Notes under the pieces: model-generated
Told to the model about the DNA's origin: nothing
Databases searched by the model: none
Seen by the model: the letters and a program-made list of their open reading frames with translations, nothing else
Position numbers and translations under genes: made by a program
Part shown: positions 53,929 through 62,278 of the stretch, one piece after another
Position numbering within the stretch: position 1 is the first letter of the stretch
Layout: each line of letters opens with the position of its first letter
Assembly (NCBI RefSeq): GCF_040219635.1
Contig: NZ_JAVJSC010000003.1
Location: 72,501 to 136,500, forward strand
Direction: 5' to 3'
Source: Pyruvatibacter sp.
GTDB taxonomy: Bacteria; Pseudomonadota; Alphaproteobacteria; CGMCC-115125
DNA length: 64,000 bases

Positions 53929-54657
53929 CTAGGGTGTAACGGTATTTTGGCTTGAGCCCGGCAAGCCAAGACGGGCCAGCGCCATATCCACAAAGCACGC
54001 AACAATTTTGTCGCCATTTGCCACAGGCATGTCAGCCGCCATCTGCACTGCTGATCCTGAAAGATGCGTGATGAGCAGGACGTCCGGCAACAGAGCTGCT
54101 GCATCCCCACGTCCGACAACACCCACCCGCACCAGTGCTGCAACAAGCCCCTCTGCATTTTCACGACTGTCAGCCAGATTGAGCGCCGCCAGATCACGGT
54201 CGGCGGCAAGATGCGCCCAGATCTCGCGCTGCTGAGGCTGGTCGCGCATTTTCGCGTATATGCCCCAGATCACCTGAGAGATTGCATCCGCAAAGGCCTG
54301 CGGCGTGCGGGCTTCGCCTACATGGTGCTCCAGGTCACTGCGCAAATCGGCCAAAAACCGATCTGTCAGCGCCCGCAACAAGGCCTGCGGCGTGGGAATG
54401 TATTGATACAGCGACCCGATGGAGACCCCCGCCCGCAGCGCCACTTCACTCATGGTGAGACGCGCCATGCCCTGCACGGCCACCACCTGTTCGGCGGCGT
54501 CCAGAATGGCCTCCATCCGCGCCCTGCTGCGCGCCTGTTTTGGACGACGCGGCGTGAGCGCCTCACGTGAAGGGGTGATCGCTTTGCCGCGCCGGGTAGA
54601 GTCGGCAGAGTGGGCAGAGTGGGCAGAGTGGGCAGAGTGGGCAGAGTGGGCAGGCAT
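53929..54657 (-). CDS. TetR/AcrR family regulator with His-Ser-Ala repeat tail
   Basis: The 242-residue protein has a TetR DNA-binding domain (about 43-92, ARMEAILDAAEQVVAVQGMARLTMSEVALRAGVSIGSLYQYI) and an alpha-helical ligand domain after it. Its first 20 residues are a tandem SAH repeat (PAHSAHSAHSAHSAHSAD) coded by 9-bp units. It is divergent from the flavin monooxygenase, and a strong palindrome lies between them, so it probably represses that gene and itself. The ligand is unknown. Confidence 0.88.
   Translation of the reverse strand: MPAHSAHSAHSAHSAHSADSTRRGKAITPSREALTPRRPKQARSRARMEAILDAAEQVVAVQGMARLTMSEVALRAGVSIGSLYQYIPTPQALLRALTDRFLADLRSDLEHHVGEARTPQAFADAISQVIWGIYAKMRDQPQQREIWAHLAADRDLAALNLADSRENAEGLVAALVRVGVVGRGDAAALLPDVLLITHLSGSAVQMAADMPVANGDKIVACFVDMALARLGLPGSSQNTVTP
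54601..54654. repeat. Six 9-bp tandem repeats in the tetR gene
   Basis: Six units of GTGGGCAGA or near copies run from 54601 to 54654; four (54610-54645) are identical. They code for the N-terminal His-Ser-Ala repeat. Nine bases is in frame, so copy number can vary without breaking the protein. Confidence 0.95.
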
Positions 54658-54701
54658 CAGTTTCTCCGATCAGCGAGATGGCTGAGTTGACTTATACCAA
54701 A

Positions 54702-54722
54702 AATATGAGACACCCTCATATT
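54702..54722. promoter_or_regulatory. TetR-type operator candidate
   Basis: AATATGAG (54702-54709) and CTCATATT (54715-54722) are perfect 8-bp inverted arms around a 5-bp spacer. The site lies between the TetR start (54657) and the monooxygenase start (54753). Its size and location are typical of a TetR operator controlling both genes. Confidence 0.65.
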
Positions 54723-54752
54723 CAATCTTGTCCTGTTGAGGCATCACACCCC

Positions 54753-56111
54753 ATGAATGACGCGACCACCTGCATCATTGGCGCTGGACCCGGCGGGCTG
54801 GCCGCCGCCCGCGCCCTCAAACGATATGGCGTGCCGTATGAGCAGTTCGAGCGTCATAGTGATCTGGGTGGCCTATGGGACAAAAACAATCCGGGTACGC
54901 CGCTTTATGACAGTGCTCATTTCATTTCATCCAAAACGCAATCAGCGTTCACTGACTGTCCAATGCCGGACGATTTTCCAGATTACCCCTCAGGCACACA
55001 GATTCTCAGCTACATCCACCACTTTGCAAACAGATATGGTTTGAAAGAAGGCATACACTTCAATACCGCTGTGCAAATTGCCGCACCCAATGACGACGGC
55101 AGTTGGCGCGTGACGCTGGATACGGGCGTCACAAAGACCTTCGCCAACCTCATTGTTGCCACTGGCACCAACTGGTCGCCCAACCGGCCGGACTATTCAG
55201 GCACATTCAACGGCACCGCCATTCACGCTGTCGACTACAGCAGCGCAGACCAGTTCCGCGGTAAACGCGTCATGGTCGTAGGTGCGGGAAACTCAGGCTG
55301 CGATATTGCCTGCGACGCGGCCATTCACGCCGACAAGGCATTCATCAGTGTACGGCGCGGCTATCACTTCATTCCCAAACATGTTTTCGGAATGCCCGCT
55401 GACGTCTTTGCCCATGGTGGGCCCAAACTGCCGATGCCTGTTCAGCAGTGGGTGATGGGCAAAATGCTGCGTCTGCTGGTCGGCGATGTCACCCGCTACG
55501 GCCTGCCCCAACCTGATCACAAGGTATTTGAAAGCCATCCGATCGTGAACTCGGAACTCCTCCACCACCTGTCTCACGGCAACATCACCGCAAAGGGCGA
55601 CATTGCCCATTTTGAGGGCACCGAGGTGGTGTTCAAGGACAACAGCCGCGAACAGTTGGACATGATCGTCTATGCCACAGGCTACAACTATGACATGCCG
55701 TATCTGGCAGAGGGTGCCGTGCCCTTCAGGGCCGGGCGACCTGATCTGTATCTCACCGTGTTTGGCCGCGACCTGCCGGGCTTCTTTGCCATGGGCTTTG
55801 AGGAGACCAACTCCGGCGGCTATTTCCTGTATGACGAAATGGCCAACTGCATCGCCAACGCCATTCAGGATCGCACGCGCGCCCCTGAGAGGGCACAGCG
55901 CTTTCAGGCCGAAACCAGAACCAGTCCTGACCTCTCCGGCGGCATCCGCTTCATCGAAAGTCCGCGCCACGCCAACTATGTGGACAGCCCCACATTCCAG
56001 GCAGCTCTCAGGAAACTGGCAAAGCGCTATCGCTGGACGCCGGTGGATGAGGCTTCCTTCGCCGCCATGCGCGTAGCCGACCATACGCCCTCACAAAAGC
56101 GGGCTGCCTGA
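54753..56111 (+). CDS. Flavin-containing monooxygenase
   Basis: The 452-residue protein has the FAD motif IIGAGPGGLAAARAL, the FMO fingerprint FNGTAIHAVDY, the NADPH motif VVGAGNSGCDIACDAA and the C-terminal ATGY (VYATGYNYDMPYL). FMO-type enzymes add oxygen to soft nucleophiles or, in related Baeyer-Villiger types, to ketones. I start at ATG 54753 (MNDATTCIIG), as the earlier in-frame ATGs at 54678 and 54705 lie before or inside the operator palindrome. The divergent TetR gene is the likely regulator. Confidence 0.88.
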   Translation: MNDATTCIIGAGPGGLAAARALKRYGVPYEQFERHSDLGGLWDKNNPGTPLYDSAHFISSKTQSAFTDCPMPDDFPDYPSGTQILSYIHHFANRYGLKEGIHFNTAVQIAAPNDDGSWRVTLDTGVTKTFANLIVATGTNWSPNRPDYSGTFNGTAIHAVDYSSADQFRGKRVMVVGAGNSGCDIACDAAIHADKAFISVRRGYHFIPKHVFGMPADVFAHGGPKLPMPVQQWVMGKMLRLLVGDVTRYGLPQPDHKVFESHPIVNSELLHHLSHGNITAKGDIAHFEGTEVVFKDNSREQLDMIVYATGYNYDMPYLAEGAVPFRAGRPDLYLTVFGRDLPGFFAMGFEETNSGGYFLYDEMANCIANAIQDRTRAPERAQRFQAETRTSPDLSGGIRFIESPRHANYVDSPTFQAALRKLAKRYRWTPVDEASFAAMRVADHTPSQKRAA

Positions 56112-56160
56112 CAACACCACAGTTGCGCAAAAATCCCCGACGGGTGATTGTGCGCGCGCA

Positions 56161-59157
56161 ATGGCGCGACGTTTCCTCACTCCTGATACCCGCCCCACCC
56201 GATCAATGCAGCGCATTGACGAAGACGCGCGCGTGTGGGCTGTGCTCGGCCCCACCAACACCGGCAAGACCCACCTCGCCATTGAACGAATGCTGGGCCA
56301 TGAAACCGGCATGATCGGCCTGCCGCTGCGGCTGCTCGCCCGCGAGGTCTATGACAAGGTCAAACGCAGCGTTGGCCCCGCCAATGTGGCGCTGGTGACA
56401 GGCGAGGAAAAAATCGTCCCCGACAATCCGCGCTACTGGGTGACAACCGTTGAATCCATGCCCCTCAGTGTCGAGGTCGATTTTGTCGCCATCGACGAAG
56501 TGCAACTGGCCGCAGACCCCGAACGTGGCCACGTTTTTACCCATCGGCTGATGCATATGCGCGGCGCTCTGGAAACAATGTTTTTAGGGTCGGATACCAT
56601 CAAGGCCCGCATCCGTGACCTGGTGAAAGGCTGTCGGTTCGAGGACCGCCCGCGCTTCTCCGAGCTGTCTTACGCAGGCGCCAAGAAAATCACCCGCCTG
56701 CCGCGCCGTTCAGCGGTCGTCGCATTCTCCTCGGAACAGGTTTACGCCATCGCCGAGTTGATCCGCCGCCATCGCGGTGGCGCCGCCGTCGTGATGGGAG
56801 CCCTCAGTCCACGCACCCGCAACGCGCAGGTTGCGCTCTACCAGTCCGGCGACGTGGATTTTATCGTGGCAACGGACGCCATAGGCATGGGCCTCAACAT
56901 GGATGTGGACCATGTGGCGTTTGCCAACCTTGAAAAATATGACGGCCAGCGCCATCGCCCTCTTAGCGCTGCTGAAATAGCCCAGATCGCAGGCCGCGCC
57001 GGGCGCTACCTGGACAATGGCACCTTCGGCGTCACCGGGCAGGCGTCACCGCTGGACGCCGAGCAGGTTGCGGAAATAGAAGACCACCGGTTTGAGCCCC
57101 TGCGCACGCTGATGTGGCGCAACACCGATCTTGATATGCGCTCCGTGGACACATTGTTTGCAAGCCTTGACGTGCCGCCACCGGCACGCGGCCTGATGCG
57201 CACGCGCCACGCCACCGATGTGGCCGCACTCGCCCTGATGGTGCGCGACCAACGCGTTGCGCCGCTGGCGCATGGCGAAGAGGCTGTGACCCGCCTGTGG
57301 GACGTGGCGCAGGTGCCTGACTTCCGCAAGGTCATGATTGATGAGCACGCAAACCTGCTGGCCAACATCTATAACCACCTGATGTGCCCGGACGGGGCCT
57401 CGCCGGGACGCATTCCCGAGGACTGGTTTTCCACACAGACCAAACGCACCGACCGCACCGATGGCGACATTGACACCCTGGCATCGCGGCTGGCGCATAT
57501 ACGCACCTGGACATATGTGGCAAACCGGCCTCACTGGCTGGCCGACCCTGCGTATTGGCAGGAGGCCACGCGCGCAATAGAAGATAGATTGTCAGATGCA
57601 TTGCATGCCCGGCTTACTCAGCAATTCATCGACAGACGAACAAGTGTGCTGCTCAAGCGGATGCAGCAAAGCGAGGATTTGATGACGGCAGTAAATGCAG
57701 ACGGCGAAGTTCTGGTGGAAGGCGAGTTCGTCGGCCGCCTGTCTGGGCTCGTCTTTGTGCCGGACCCGCGCGCGGAAGGCGTGGACGGCAAGGCGTTGCG
57801 GGCAGCCTCCGACAAAGCCGTGACGGCCGAAATAGAAGAACGCGCCAAACGCCTCACCGCTGCCGCCGACGATGCCTTCGAGATTACCGAGCATGGTCGC
57901 ATAATGTGGGAAAATGCTGTGGTCGGTCGCATAGTTGCCGGCACCGATCGCCTCTCGCCCGCAACCGACATCATCACGGGTGAGGAACTGGACGCCACCG
58001 CGCGCATGGCCGTCATCCAGCGCATGGACACCTGGCTCAAGGCGCATATCGCCAAAAATCTTGAGCCGTTGGTGAAGCTGCGCGATGCCGAGGACGTAAC
58101 CGGCCTCGCCCGCGGCGTTGCCTTCCGTCTGGTAGAGGCACTGGGTGCCATTCGCCGTGACGAAGCCGCCGACGACATAACCGCGCTCGCCCAGCCTGAC
58201 CGGAGCATGTTGCGCAAATACGGCGTTCGCTTTGGCGCGTTCTCCATATTTATGCCCGCGCTGCTCAAGCCCGCACCGGCACATCTTATTTTGCTGCTGC
58301 ACGCAACCCATGCAGCACAGGGGGGCGCAATCGAACTGCCCGCACCACCTGCACCGGGGCTTACGTCTGCTGCTGTTGAGCCCAATGTGCCGGATTTCTT
58401 CTACCCGGCTCTGGGTTTCCGCGTCTGCGGCCCGCGCGCCGTGCGCCTTGACATGCTCGAACGGCTGGCCGATGCCATCCGCCCGAAAATCTCCGCCCGG
58501 GCCCAGTTGGGAAACGGCTATGGCGGCGCGGGCTTTGAGGCAGATGCAGACCTGATGTCACTTGTTGGCTGTTCAGGCGACGCCTTCGATGGTCTTCTGG
58601 CATCACTGGGCTTCCGCCCGCAAACCCTCCGGGTACGGAAGATGCCTGTCGCGCAGGCCCAACCCGCCAGCGCGCCCGCGCCTGATATTACGGTGATCGC
58701 AACGCCCGTTTCTGCTGCAGATACATCACCAGCCCCTGCAGAAACGGCACCTACGGAAACGGCACCTGTGGAAACGGCACGTGAACCTGCACAGACGGAA
58801 TTGGCACCTGAGCCTGTGCAGGCGTCGGAACCTGGATCTGACGCCGGCACACCAGTGACCGAGACCCCTGTACAGGACGTGCCCGCCGACGACGACATGG
58901 AAGAAATCGTGTTGTGGCGTCCGGCACGCAAAACACCGCCGCCGCGCAGACGTGCTCCTGCGCGGGCAAAAACATCCAACGCCAGTCAGGATGAAAAATC
59001 CGGCGCAGGCAAACCCCGCTCACGCCCGGCGAAAGGTCGCAAACCCAACAAGGGTGCCAAGGCAGATACAGCACCTGCCAAACCCAAGCGACCCGAAAAA
59101 CCTGTCGACCCTGACAGCCCATTTGCCGTGCTGAGCCAACTCAAAACCAAGACCTGA
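56161..59157 (+). CDS. Suv3-like RNA/DNA helicase
   Basis: The 998-residue protein resembles mitochondrial Suv3: Walker A GPTNTGKTH (K36), DEVQ box (112-115), FATDAIGMGLNMDVDHVAFA and a QIAGRAGR motif VI. Suv3 unwinds RNA in the mitochondrial degradosome; alphaproteobacterial homologues are widespread but little studied. After the helicase core (to about 400) a long conserved region reaches about 830. The C-terminal ~170 residues are Pro/Ala/Thr-rich and then Lys/Arg-rich, with a 15-bp repeat (TAPTE/TAPVE). ATG 56161 is used; MQRIDED at 56206 is an alternative. Confidence 0.88.
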   Translation: MARRFLTPDTRPTRSMQRIDEDARVWAVLGPTNTGKTHLAIERMLGHETGMIGLPLRLLAREVYDKVKRSVGPANVALVTGEEKIVPDNPRYWVTTVESMPLSVEVDFVAIDEVQLAADPERGHVFTHRLMHMRGALETMFLGSDTIKARIRDLVKGCRFEDRPRFSELSYAGAKKITRLPRRSAVVAFSSEQVYAIAELIRRHRGGAAVVMGALSPRTRNAQVALYQSGDVDFIVATDAIGMGLNMDVDHVAFANLEKYDGQRHRPLSAAEIAQIAGRAGRYLDNGTFGVTGQASPLDAEQVAEIEDHRFEPLRTLMWRNTDLDMRSVDTLFASLDVPPPARGLMRTRHATDVAALALMVRDQRVAPLAHGEEAVTRLWDVAQVPDFRKVMIDEHANLLANIYNHLMCPDGASPGRIPEDWFSTQTKRTDRTDGDIDTLASRLAHIRTWTYVANRPHWLADPAYWQEATRAIEDRLSDALHARLTQQFIDRRTSVLLKRMQQSEDLMTAVNADGEVLVEGEFVGRLSGLVFVPDPRAEGVDGKALRAASDKAVTAEIEERAKRLTAAADDAFEITEHGRIMWENAVVGRIVAGTDRLSPATDIITGEELDATARMAVIQRMDTWLKAHIAKNLEPLVKLRDAEDVTGLARGVAFRLVEALGAIRRDEAADDITALAQPDRSMLRKYGVRFGAFSIFMPALLKPAPAHLILLLHATHAAQGGAIELPAPPAPGLTSAAVEPNVPDFFYPALGFRVCGPRAVRLDMLERLADAIRPKISARAQLGNGYGGAGFEADADLMSLVGCSGDAFDGLLASLGFRPQTLRVRKMPVAQAQPASAPAPDITVIATPVSAADTSPAPAETAPTETAPVETAREPAQTELAPEPVQASEPGSDAGTPVTETPVQDVPADDDMEEIVLWRPARKTPPPRRRAPARAKTSNASQDEKSGAGKPRSRPAKGRKPNKGAKADTAPAKPKRPEKPVDPDSPFAVLSQLKTKT

Positions 59158-59165
59158 CCGCGCGC

Positions 59166-59555
59166 GTGCCCGACCACACCGAGAACACACCCCGCCAGCG
59201 CATCGACCGGTGGCTGTGGTGCGCCCGATTTTTCAAAACGCGCTCCTCTGCGGCCAAGTTTGTGTCAACGGGTCGATTGCGGGTGAACGGCACCCGCATC
59301 ACCAAAGCCTCACATATTGTCAAACCCCATGATGTGCTTACCTTCCCGCTAACCAACCGCATTCGCGTGGTCGAAGTTCTGACCTTTGTGGAAAAGCGCG
59401 GATCCGCAATCGTCGCGGCCGCGCTGTTTGACGATCAAAGTCCACCCCCGCCGACGCCCGAAGACCGCACGGCGGCATCCCGCAATCCGGCCCCTGCTTC
59501 AGCGCCGGACGGTCGGGACCGTGCCCGCATCAGGGCCCTAAAATCAAAAAGCTGA
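59166..59555 (+). CDS. S4 domain RNA-binding protein (Hsp15-like)
   Basis: The 129-residue protein starts at GTG, eight bases after the helicase stop. It has an S4 domain (about 10-75: QRIDRWLWCARFFKTRSSAAKFVSTGRLRVNGTRITKASHIVKPHDVLTF) like Hsp15, which binds stalled 50S-nascent chain complexes. The rest is a Pro/Arg-rich tail. It is probably cotranscribed with the helicase. Confidence 0.88.
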   Translation: MPDHTENTPRQRIDRWLWCARFFKTRSSAAKFVSTGRLRVNGTRITKASHIVKPHDVLTFPLTNRIRVVEVLTFVEKRGSAIVAAALFDDQSPPPPTPEDRTAASRNPAPASAPDGRDRARIRALKSKS

Positions 59556-59640
59556 AAGCAGGAGATTGACGCAGGGGCAAGCCGCTGCAGGCCCCGTGTT
59601 GCGGCATAGTCCCCTTGCACATTTTGGGGGTATGCAGGGC

Positions 59641-59670
59641 TTGCGGCCCCTGCCGTCCACTTCGTATAAG
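59641..59670 (+). promoter_or_regulatory. Possible promoter of fdxA
   Basis: TTGCGG (59641-59646) is followed after 18 bases by TATAAG (59665-59670), about 105 bp before the fdxA start. The -10 is good, the -35 and spacing only fair. Confidence 0.35.
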
Positions 59671-59776
59671 CCATTTAACCGAACACATGATGGCCTGCAG
59701 CGCGGCCATGACACTCAGGCCGATATGCCACGCGGCCCGACGCGCAGCCACCCGGAGCACGCACTGGAGCCTACCC

Positions 59777-60115
59777 ATGACCTACATCGTCAACGACGCC
59801 TGCATTAAGTGCAAATACACCGATTGCGTGGAGGTGTGCCCGGTGGATTGCTTTTACGAAGGCGAGAACATGCTCGTCATAGACCCTGACGAATGCATCG
59901 ACTGCGGCGTGTGTGAGCCCGAATGCCCTGCAGAAGCCATTAAACCGGACACCGAAAGCGGTCTTGAAAAGTGGCTTGAGGTGAACGCCAAGTTTGCCGC
60001 CGTTTGGCCGAACATCACAGTCAAAAAAGATGCCCCTGCCGATGCGGATGATTTCCTGAATGTCGAAGGCAAGTTCGAGAAATTTTTCACCGAGGCACCG
60101 GGCACCGGCGACTGA
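59777..60115 (+). CDS. fdxA: 7Fe ferredoxin FdxA
   Basis: The 112-residue protein has two iron-sulfur cluster sets: C9, C12, C17, C21 and C40, C43, C46, C50 (ACIKCKYTDCVEVCPVDC and ECIDCGVCEPECP), the arrangement of seven-iron (3Fe-4S plus 4Fe-4S) FdxA ferredoxins. The C-terminal EKWLEVNAKFAAVWPNITVKKDAPADAD is typical of the FdxA branch. GGAG lies seven bases before ATG 59777. Confidence 0.95.
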   Translation: MTYIVNDACIKCKYTDCVEVCPVDCFYEGENMLVIDPDECIDCGVCEPECPAEAIKPDTESGLEKWLEVNAKFAAVWPNITVKKDAPADADDFLNVEGKFEKFFTEAPGTGD

Positions 60116-60319
60116 TCGGGCACGCGCCCATCAAGCACGGCTGGTTATCAATACTGCGTGTCCGCAGTCGGATAATCCTCGTGCTGACTTTATTTTTTCC
60201 CCTTTTTCGTGTATGAAACCTGCTTACCGTGGGGATTTTCCTCACGCTTTGGCCGGGCTTTTCCGGCAAAAGGCGATAGGCGAACCGCAAGACCAGCATG
60301 CACCGGGCTTTGCCGGATA

Positions 60320-60344
60320 CTTTGAAAATTGTTATTTTTCAAAG
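60320..60344. promoter_or_regulatory. Long inverted repeat upstream of carD
   Basis: CTTTGAAAA (60320-60328) and TTTTCAAAG (60336-60344) are perfect 9-bp arms around a 7-bp spacer. TTGAAA in the left arm could be a -35 element. It could be an operator or a terminator for fdxA, although no T-run follows. Confidence 0.45.
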
Positions 60345-60477
60345 ACTTAGCATGGAGAATGTGTCTGCGGACGTCATACCCGCGTCAGGCCGCAGCGTAT
60401 CGGCCCTGGATGGTGTCATCCGGGCCGCTAGCAGCTTGCCTGCGGGAGTGACACCGGCCGTCGTCCGTTGTTTTTTA

Positions 60478-60511
60478 CCCCGTGGAACGGGGCATACGCT
60501 TGGGGCGTATG
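60478..60511 (+). promoter_or_regulatory. Double hairpin and EcfG-like element before carD
   Basis: Two hairpins abut: CCCCGT/ACGGGG with a 3-nt loop (60478-60492) and CATACGC/GCGTATG with a 5-nt loop (60493-60511). The same bases read GGAAC (60484-60488), 17 bases, then CGTA (60506-60509), one mismatch from the GGAAC-N16/17-CGTT motif of alphaproteobacterial general-stress EcfG promoters. The carD ATG is at 60544. Confidence 0.45.
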
Positions 60512-60543
60512 TCACATAGGGTCCACGCAGATTGGGACGCAGC

Positions 60544-61137
60544 ATGCCCGCAAAAAAGAAAGCCGCCAGCAAGAAGCTGGAGTTCAAGGCAAACGACTTC
60601 ATTGTTTATCCCGCTCATGGCGTCGGCAAGATCACCGGTGTGGAAAAGCAGGAGGTGGCCGGCCACAAACTTGAGCTGTTCGTCATCAATTTTGAAAAAG
60701 AGAAAATGACTCTGCGCGTGCCCGTCGAGAAGGTGAAATCCGTTGGTATGCGCCGCCTCGCCGCCGATGACGTGGTGGGCCAGGCGATCAAGACCCTGAA
60801 GGGCCGCGCTCGCGTGAAACGCACCATGTGGAGCCGCCGTGCACAGGAATATGAAGCCAAGATCAACTCCGGCGACCTGATCGCGATAGCCGAAGTGGTG
60901 CGCGACCTTTACCGCTCCGACAAGCAGCCCGAACAGTCCTACTCAGAGCGCCAGCTTTATGAGCAGGCGCTGGAGCGCATGGCGCGCGAAGTGGCGGCCG
61001 TCGAAAAAGGCACTGACGATGAAGCCGTGACAAAGATTGAAAGCGTCCTGGAAAAAGCTCCAAGCCGCAACAAACCGGAAAAGGAAGAAGGCGCCGCAGA
61101 CGCAGGCGATGCCAAGGGCAGCGAAAAAGCGGCCTGA
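60544..61137 (+). CDS. carD: CarD family transcriptional regulator
   Basis: The 197-residue protein has the CarD RNA-polymerase-interacting domain (about 14-75: FKANDFIVYPAHGVGKITGVEKQEVAGHKLELFVINFEKEKMTLRVPVEKV) and the helical DNA-binding part (about 80-160: RTMWSRRAQEYEAKINSGDLIAIAEVVRDLYR, SYSERQLYEQALERM). CarD stabilises the open promoter complex. The tail is Lys/Glu/Ala-rich. ATG 60544 is preferred to TTG 60532. A strong terminator follows. Confidence 0.93.
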   Translation: MPAKKKAASKKLEFKANDFIVYPAHGVGKITGVEKQEVAGHKLELFVINFEKEKMTLRVPVEKVKSVGMRRLAADDVVGQAIKTLKGRARVKRTMWSRRAQEYEAKINSGDLIAIAEVVRDLYRSDKQPEQSYSERQLYEQALERMAREVAAVEKGTDDEAVTKIESVLEKAPSRNKPEKEEGAADAGDAKGSEKAA

Positions 61138-61167
61138 TTGCAGCCATCTTCCACTCTCAGCAACACT

Positions 61168-61202
61168 CGAAGGCCCGGAACCTGTGTTCCGGGCCTTTTT
61201 GT
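61168..61202 (+). terminator. Rho-independent terminator of carD
   Basis: A perfect 12-bp stem AAGGCCCGGAAC (61170-61181) pairs with 61186-61197 around CTGT and runs into TTTTT. It is 32 bp past the carD stop. Confidence 0.9.
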
Positions 61203-61245
61203 ATTTCGCGCTTTGCTCCAGCGGCTTGTGCGCCTGGTCATTTGC

Positions 61246-61329
61246 GTTTGTGCAAACCGCGTCGCTGAAATGTGTGCGTCCTGCACTGATCCGCCACTTC
61301 CGAAGCCTCGTATCTGTTTGTAGCAAACA
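61246..61329. promoter_or_regulatory. Pair of GTTTG/CAAAC palindromes before rpoH
   Basis: GTTTG-TG-CAAAC (61246-61257) and TGTTTG-TAG-CAAACA (61315-61329) lie about 70 bp apart in the 182-bp gap before the sigma gene. They may be sites for one dimeric regulator; no other evidence. Confidence 0.3.
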
Positions 61330-61379
61330 ATCGCTGGTCTGGATGTATCAGGCACGCGGCAGACGTAGGGGTGTATCAA

Positions 61380-62273
61380 ATGGCAGTAGCTGCTCAGTCA
61401 TCTTACGGCTCGGATCGTAAGTTTATCCGCACGGCAATGAAGGCGCCGCTGTTGGAAGCTGATCATGAACTGGACCTTGCCCGGGCCTGGCATGACCACA
61501 AAGACGAACGCGCCCTGCACGAACTGACCTCTGCTTACATGCGCCTGGTGATCGCCATGGCTGCCCGGTTCAAGGTGTATGGGCTGCCCATGGGCGACCT
61601 TGTGCAGGAAGGCAATGTGGGACTGATGCAGGCGGCCCAGCGCTTTGACCCGGAACGCGGCGTGCGCTTTTCGACATATGCATCGTGGTGGATCAGGTCT
61701 TCCATTCAGGATTACATACTGCGCAACTGGTCGATCGTGCGCACAGGCACAACGGCGGCGCAAAAGTCTCTGTTCTTCAATCTGCGCCGCCTGCGCGCGC
61801 TTATCAATGATGGCGGAAGCGCAACGCTTGGGCCTGAAGGCCGCACATTTGTGGCAACACAGCTGCGCGTGCCGATGCGCGATGTGGAAGCCATGGAATC
61901 CCGTCTTGCCGCCGGCGACAGGTCACTTAATGCTGCCGTGCCCGGTGCCACAGAAGGCGAAGGCGGCACCATGGAATGGCAGGATCTGCTGGCCGACGAC
62001 CGTCCGCAGCCAGACGACGAAGCCATGGAAGCACACGATGCCGACGTGCGCCGACGCTGGCTGGCCCGTGCCCTTGATACACTGACGGAACGGGAGCACT
62101 TCATCATCCAGCAACGCCGCCTCAGTGAAGAGGGCAAAACACTTGAAGCGCTGGGTGCAGAGTTGGGCATCTCGAAAGAGCGCGTGCGACAGGTTGAGCA
62201 CCATGCCCTCAACAAGCTGCGTGCCGCCCTGCTCAAGGAAACAGATGAGCCGGACGAATTCGTCAGTGACTAG
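61380..62273 (+). CDS. rpoH: RNA polymerase sigma-32 family factor RpoH
   Basis: The 297-residue protein has sigma region 2 (LTSAYMRLVIAMAARFKVYGLPMGDLVQEGNVGLMQAAQRFDPERGVRFSTYASWWIRSSIQDYILRNW), the RpoH-box region QKSLFFNLRRLR, region 3 and region 4.2 (LEALGAELGISKERVRQVEHHALNKLRAAL). It directs transcription of heat-shock or oxidative-stress genes. Alphaproteobacteria often carry RpoH1 and RpoH2; the position after carD and an FFNLRRLRALINDGG box suggest RpoH2, which is inference. ATG 61380 has AGGGG eight bases upstream. Confidence 0.9.
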   Translation: MAVAAQSSYGSDRKFIRTAMKAPLLEADHELDLARAWHDHKDERALHELTSAYMRLVIAMAARFKVYGLPMGDLVQEGNVGLMQAAQRFDPERGVRFSTYASWWIRSSIQDYILRNWSIVRTGTTAAQKSLFFNLRRLRALINDGGSATLGPEGRTFVATQLRVPMRDVEAMESRLAAGDRSLNAAVPGATEGEGGTMEWQDLLADDRPQPDDEAMEAHDADVRRRWLARALDTLTEREHFIIQQRRLSEEGKTLEALGAELGISKERVRQVEHHALNKLRAALLKETDEPDEFVSD

Positions 62274-62278
62274 GCGTG

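Larger units (their letters stand above)
60116..60543 (+). other. Gene-free leader region between fdxA and carD
   Basis: This 428-bp stretch holds no convincing gene. It contains a CCGGGCTTT(T/G)CCGG direct repeat (about 60253 and 60303), a perfect 25-bp inverted repeat (60320-60344) and two adjacent hairpins (60478-60511) close to carD. It is long for this compact window and probably carries the carD promoter and leader. Confidence 0.6.

Noticed and set aside
54601..54654. CRISPR-like array
   Set aside because: Units are 9 bp, contiguous, without spacers, and in frame inside a gene; it is a coding microsatellite.
54687..54720. Sigma-70 promoter for the monooxygenase using TTGACT at 54687
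   Set aside because: No acceptable -10 hexamer occurs at 16-18 bases; the nearest AT-rich stretch is part of the operator arms.
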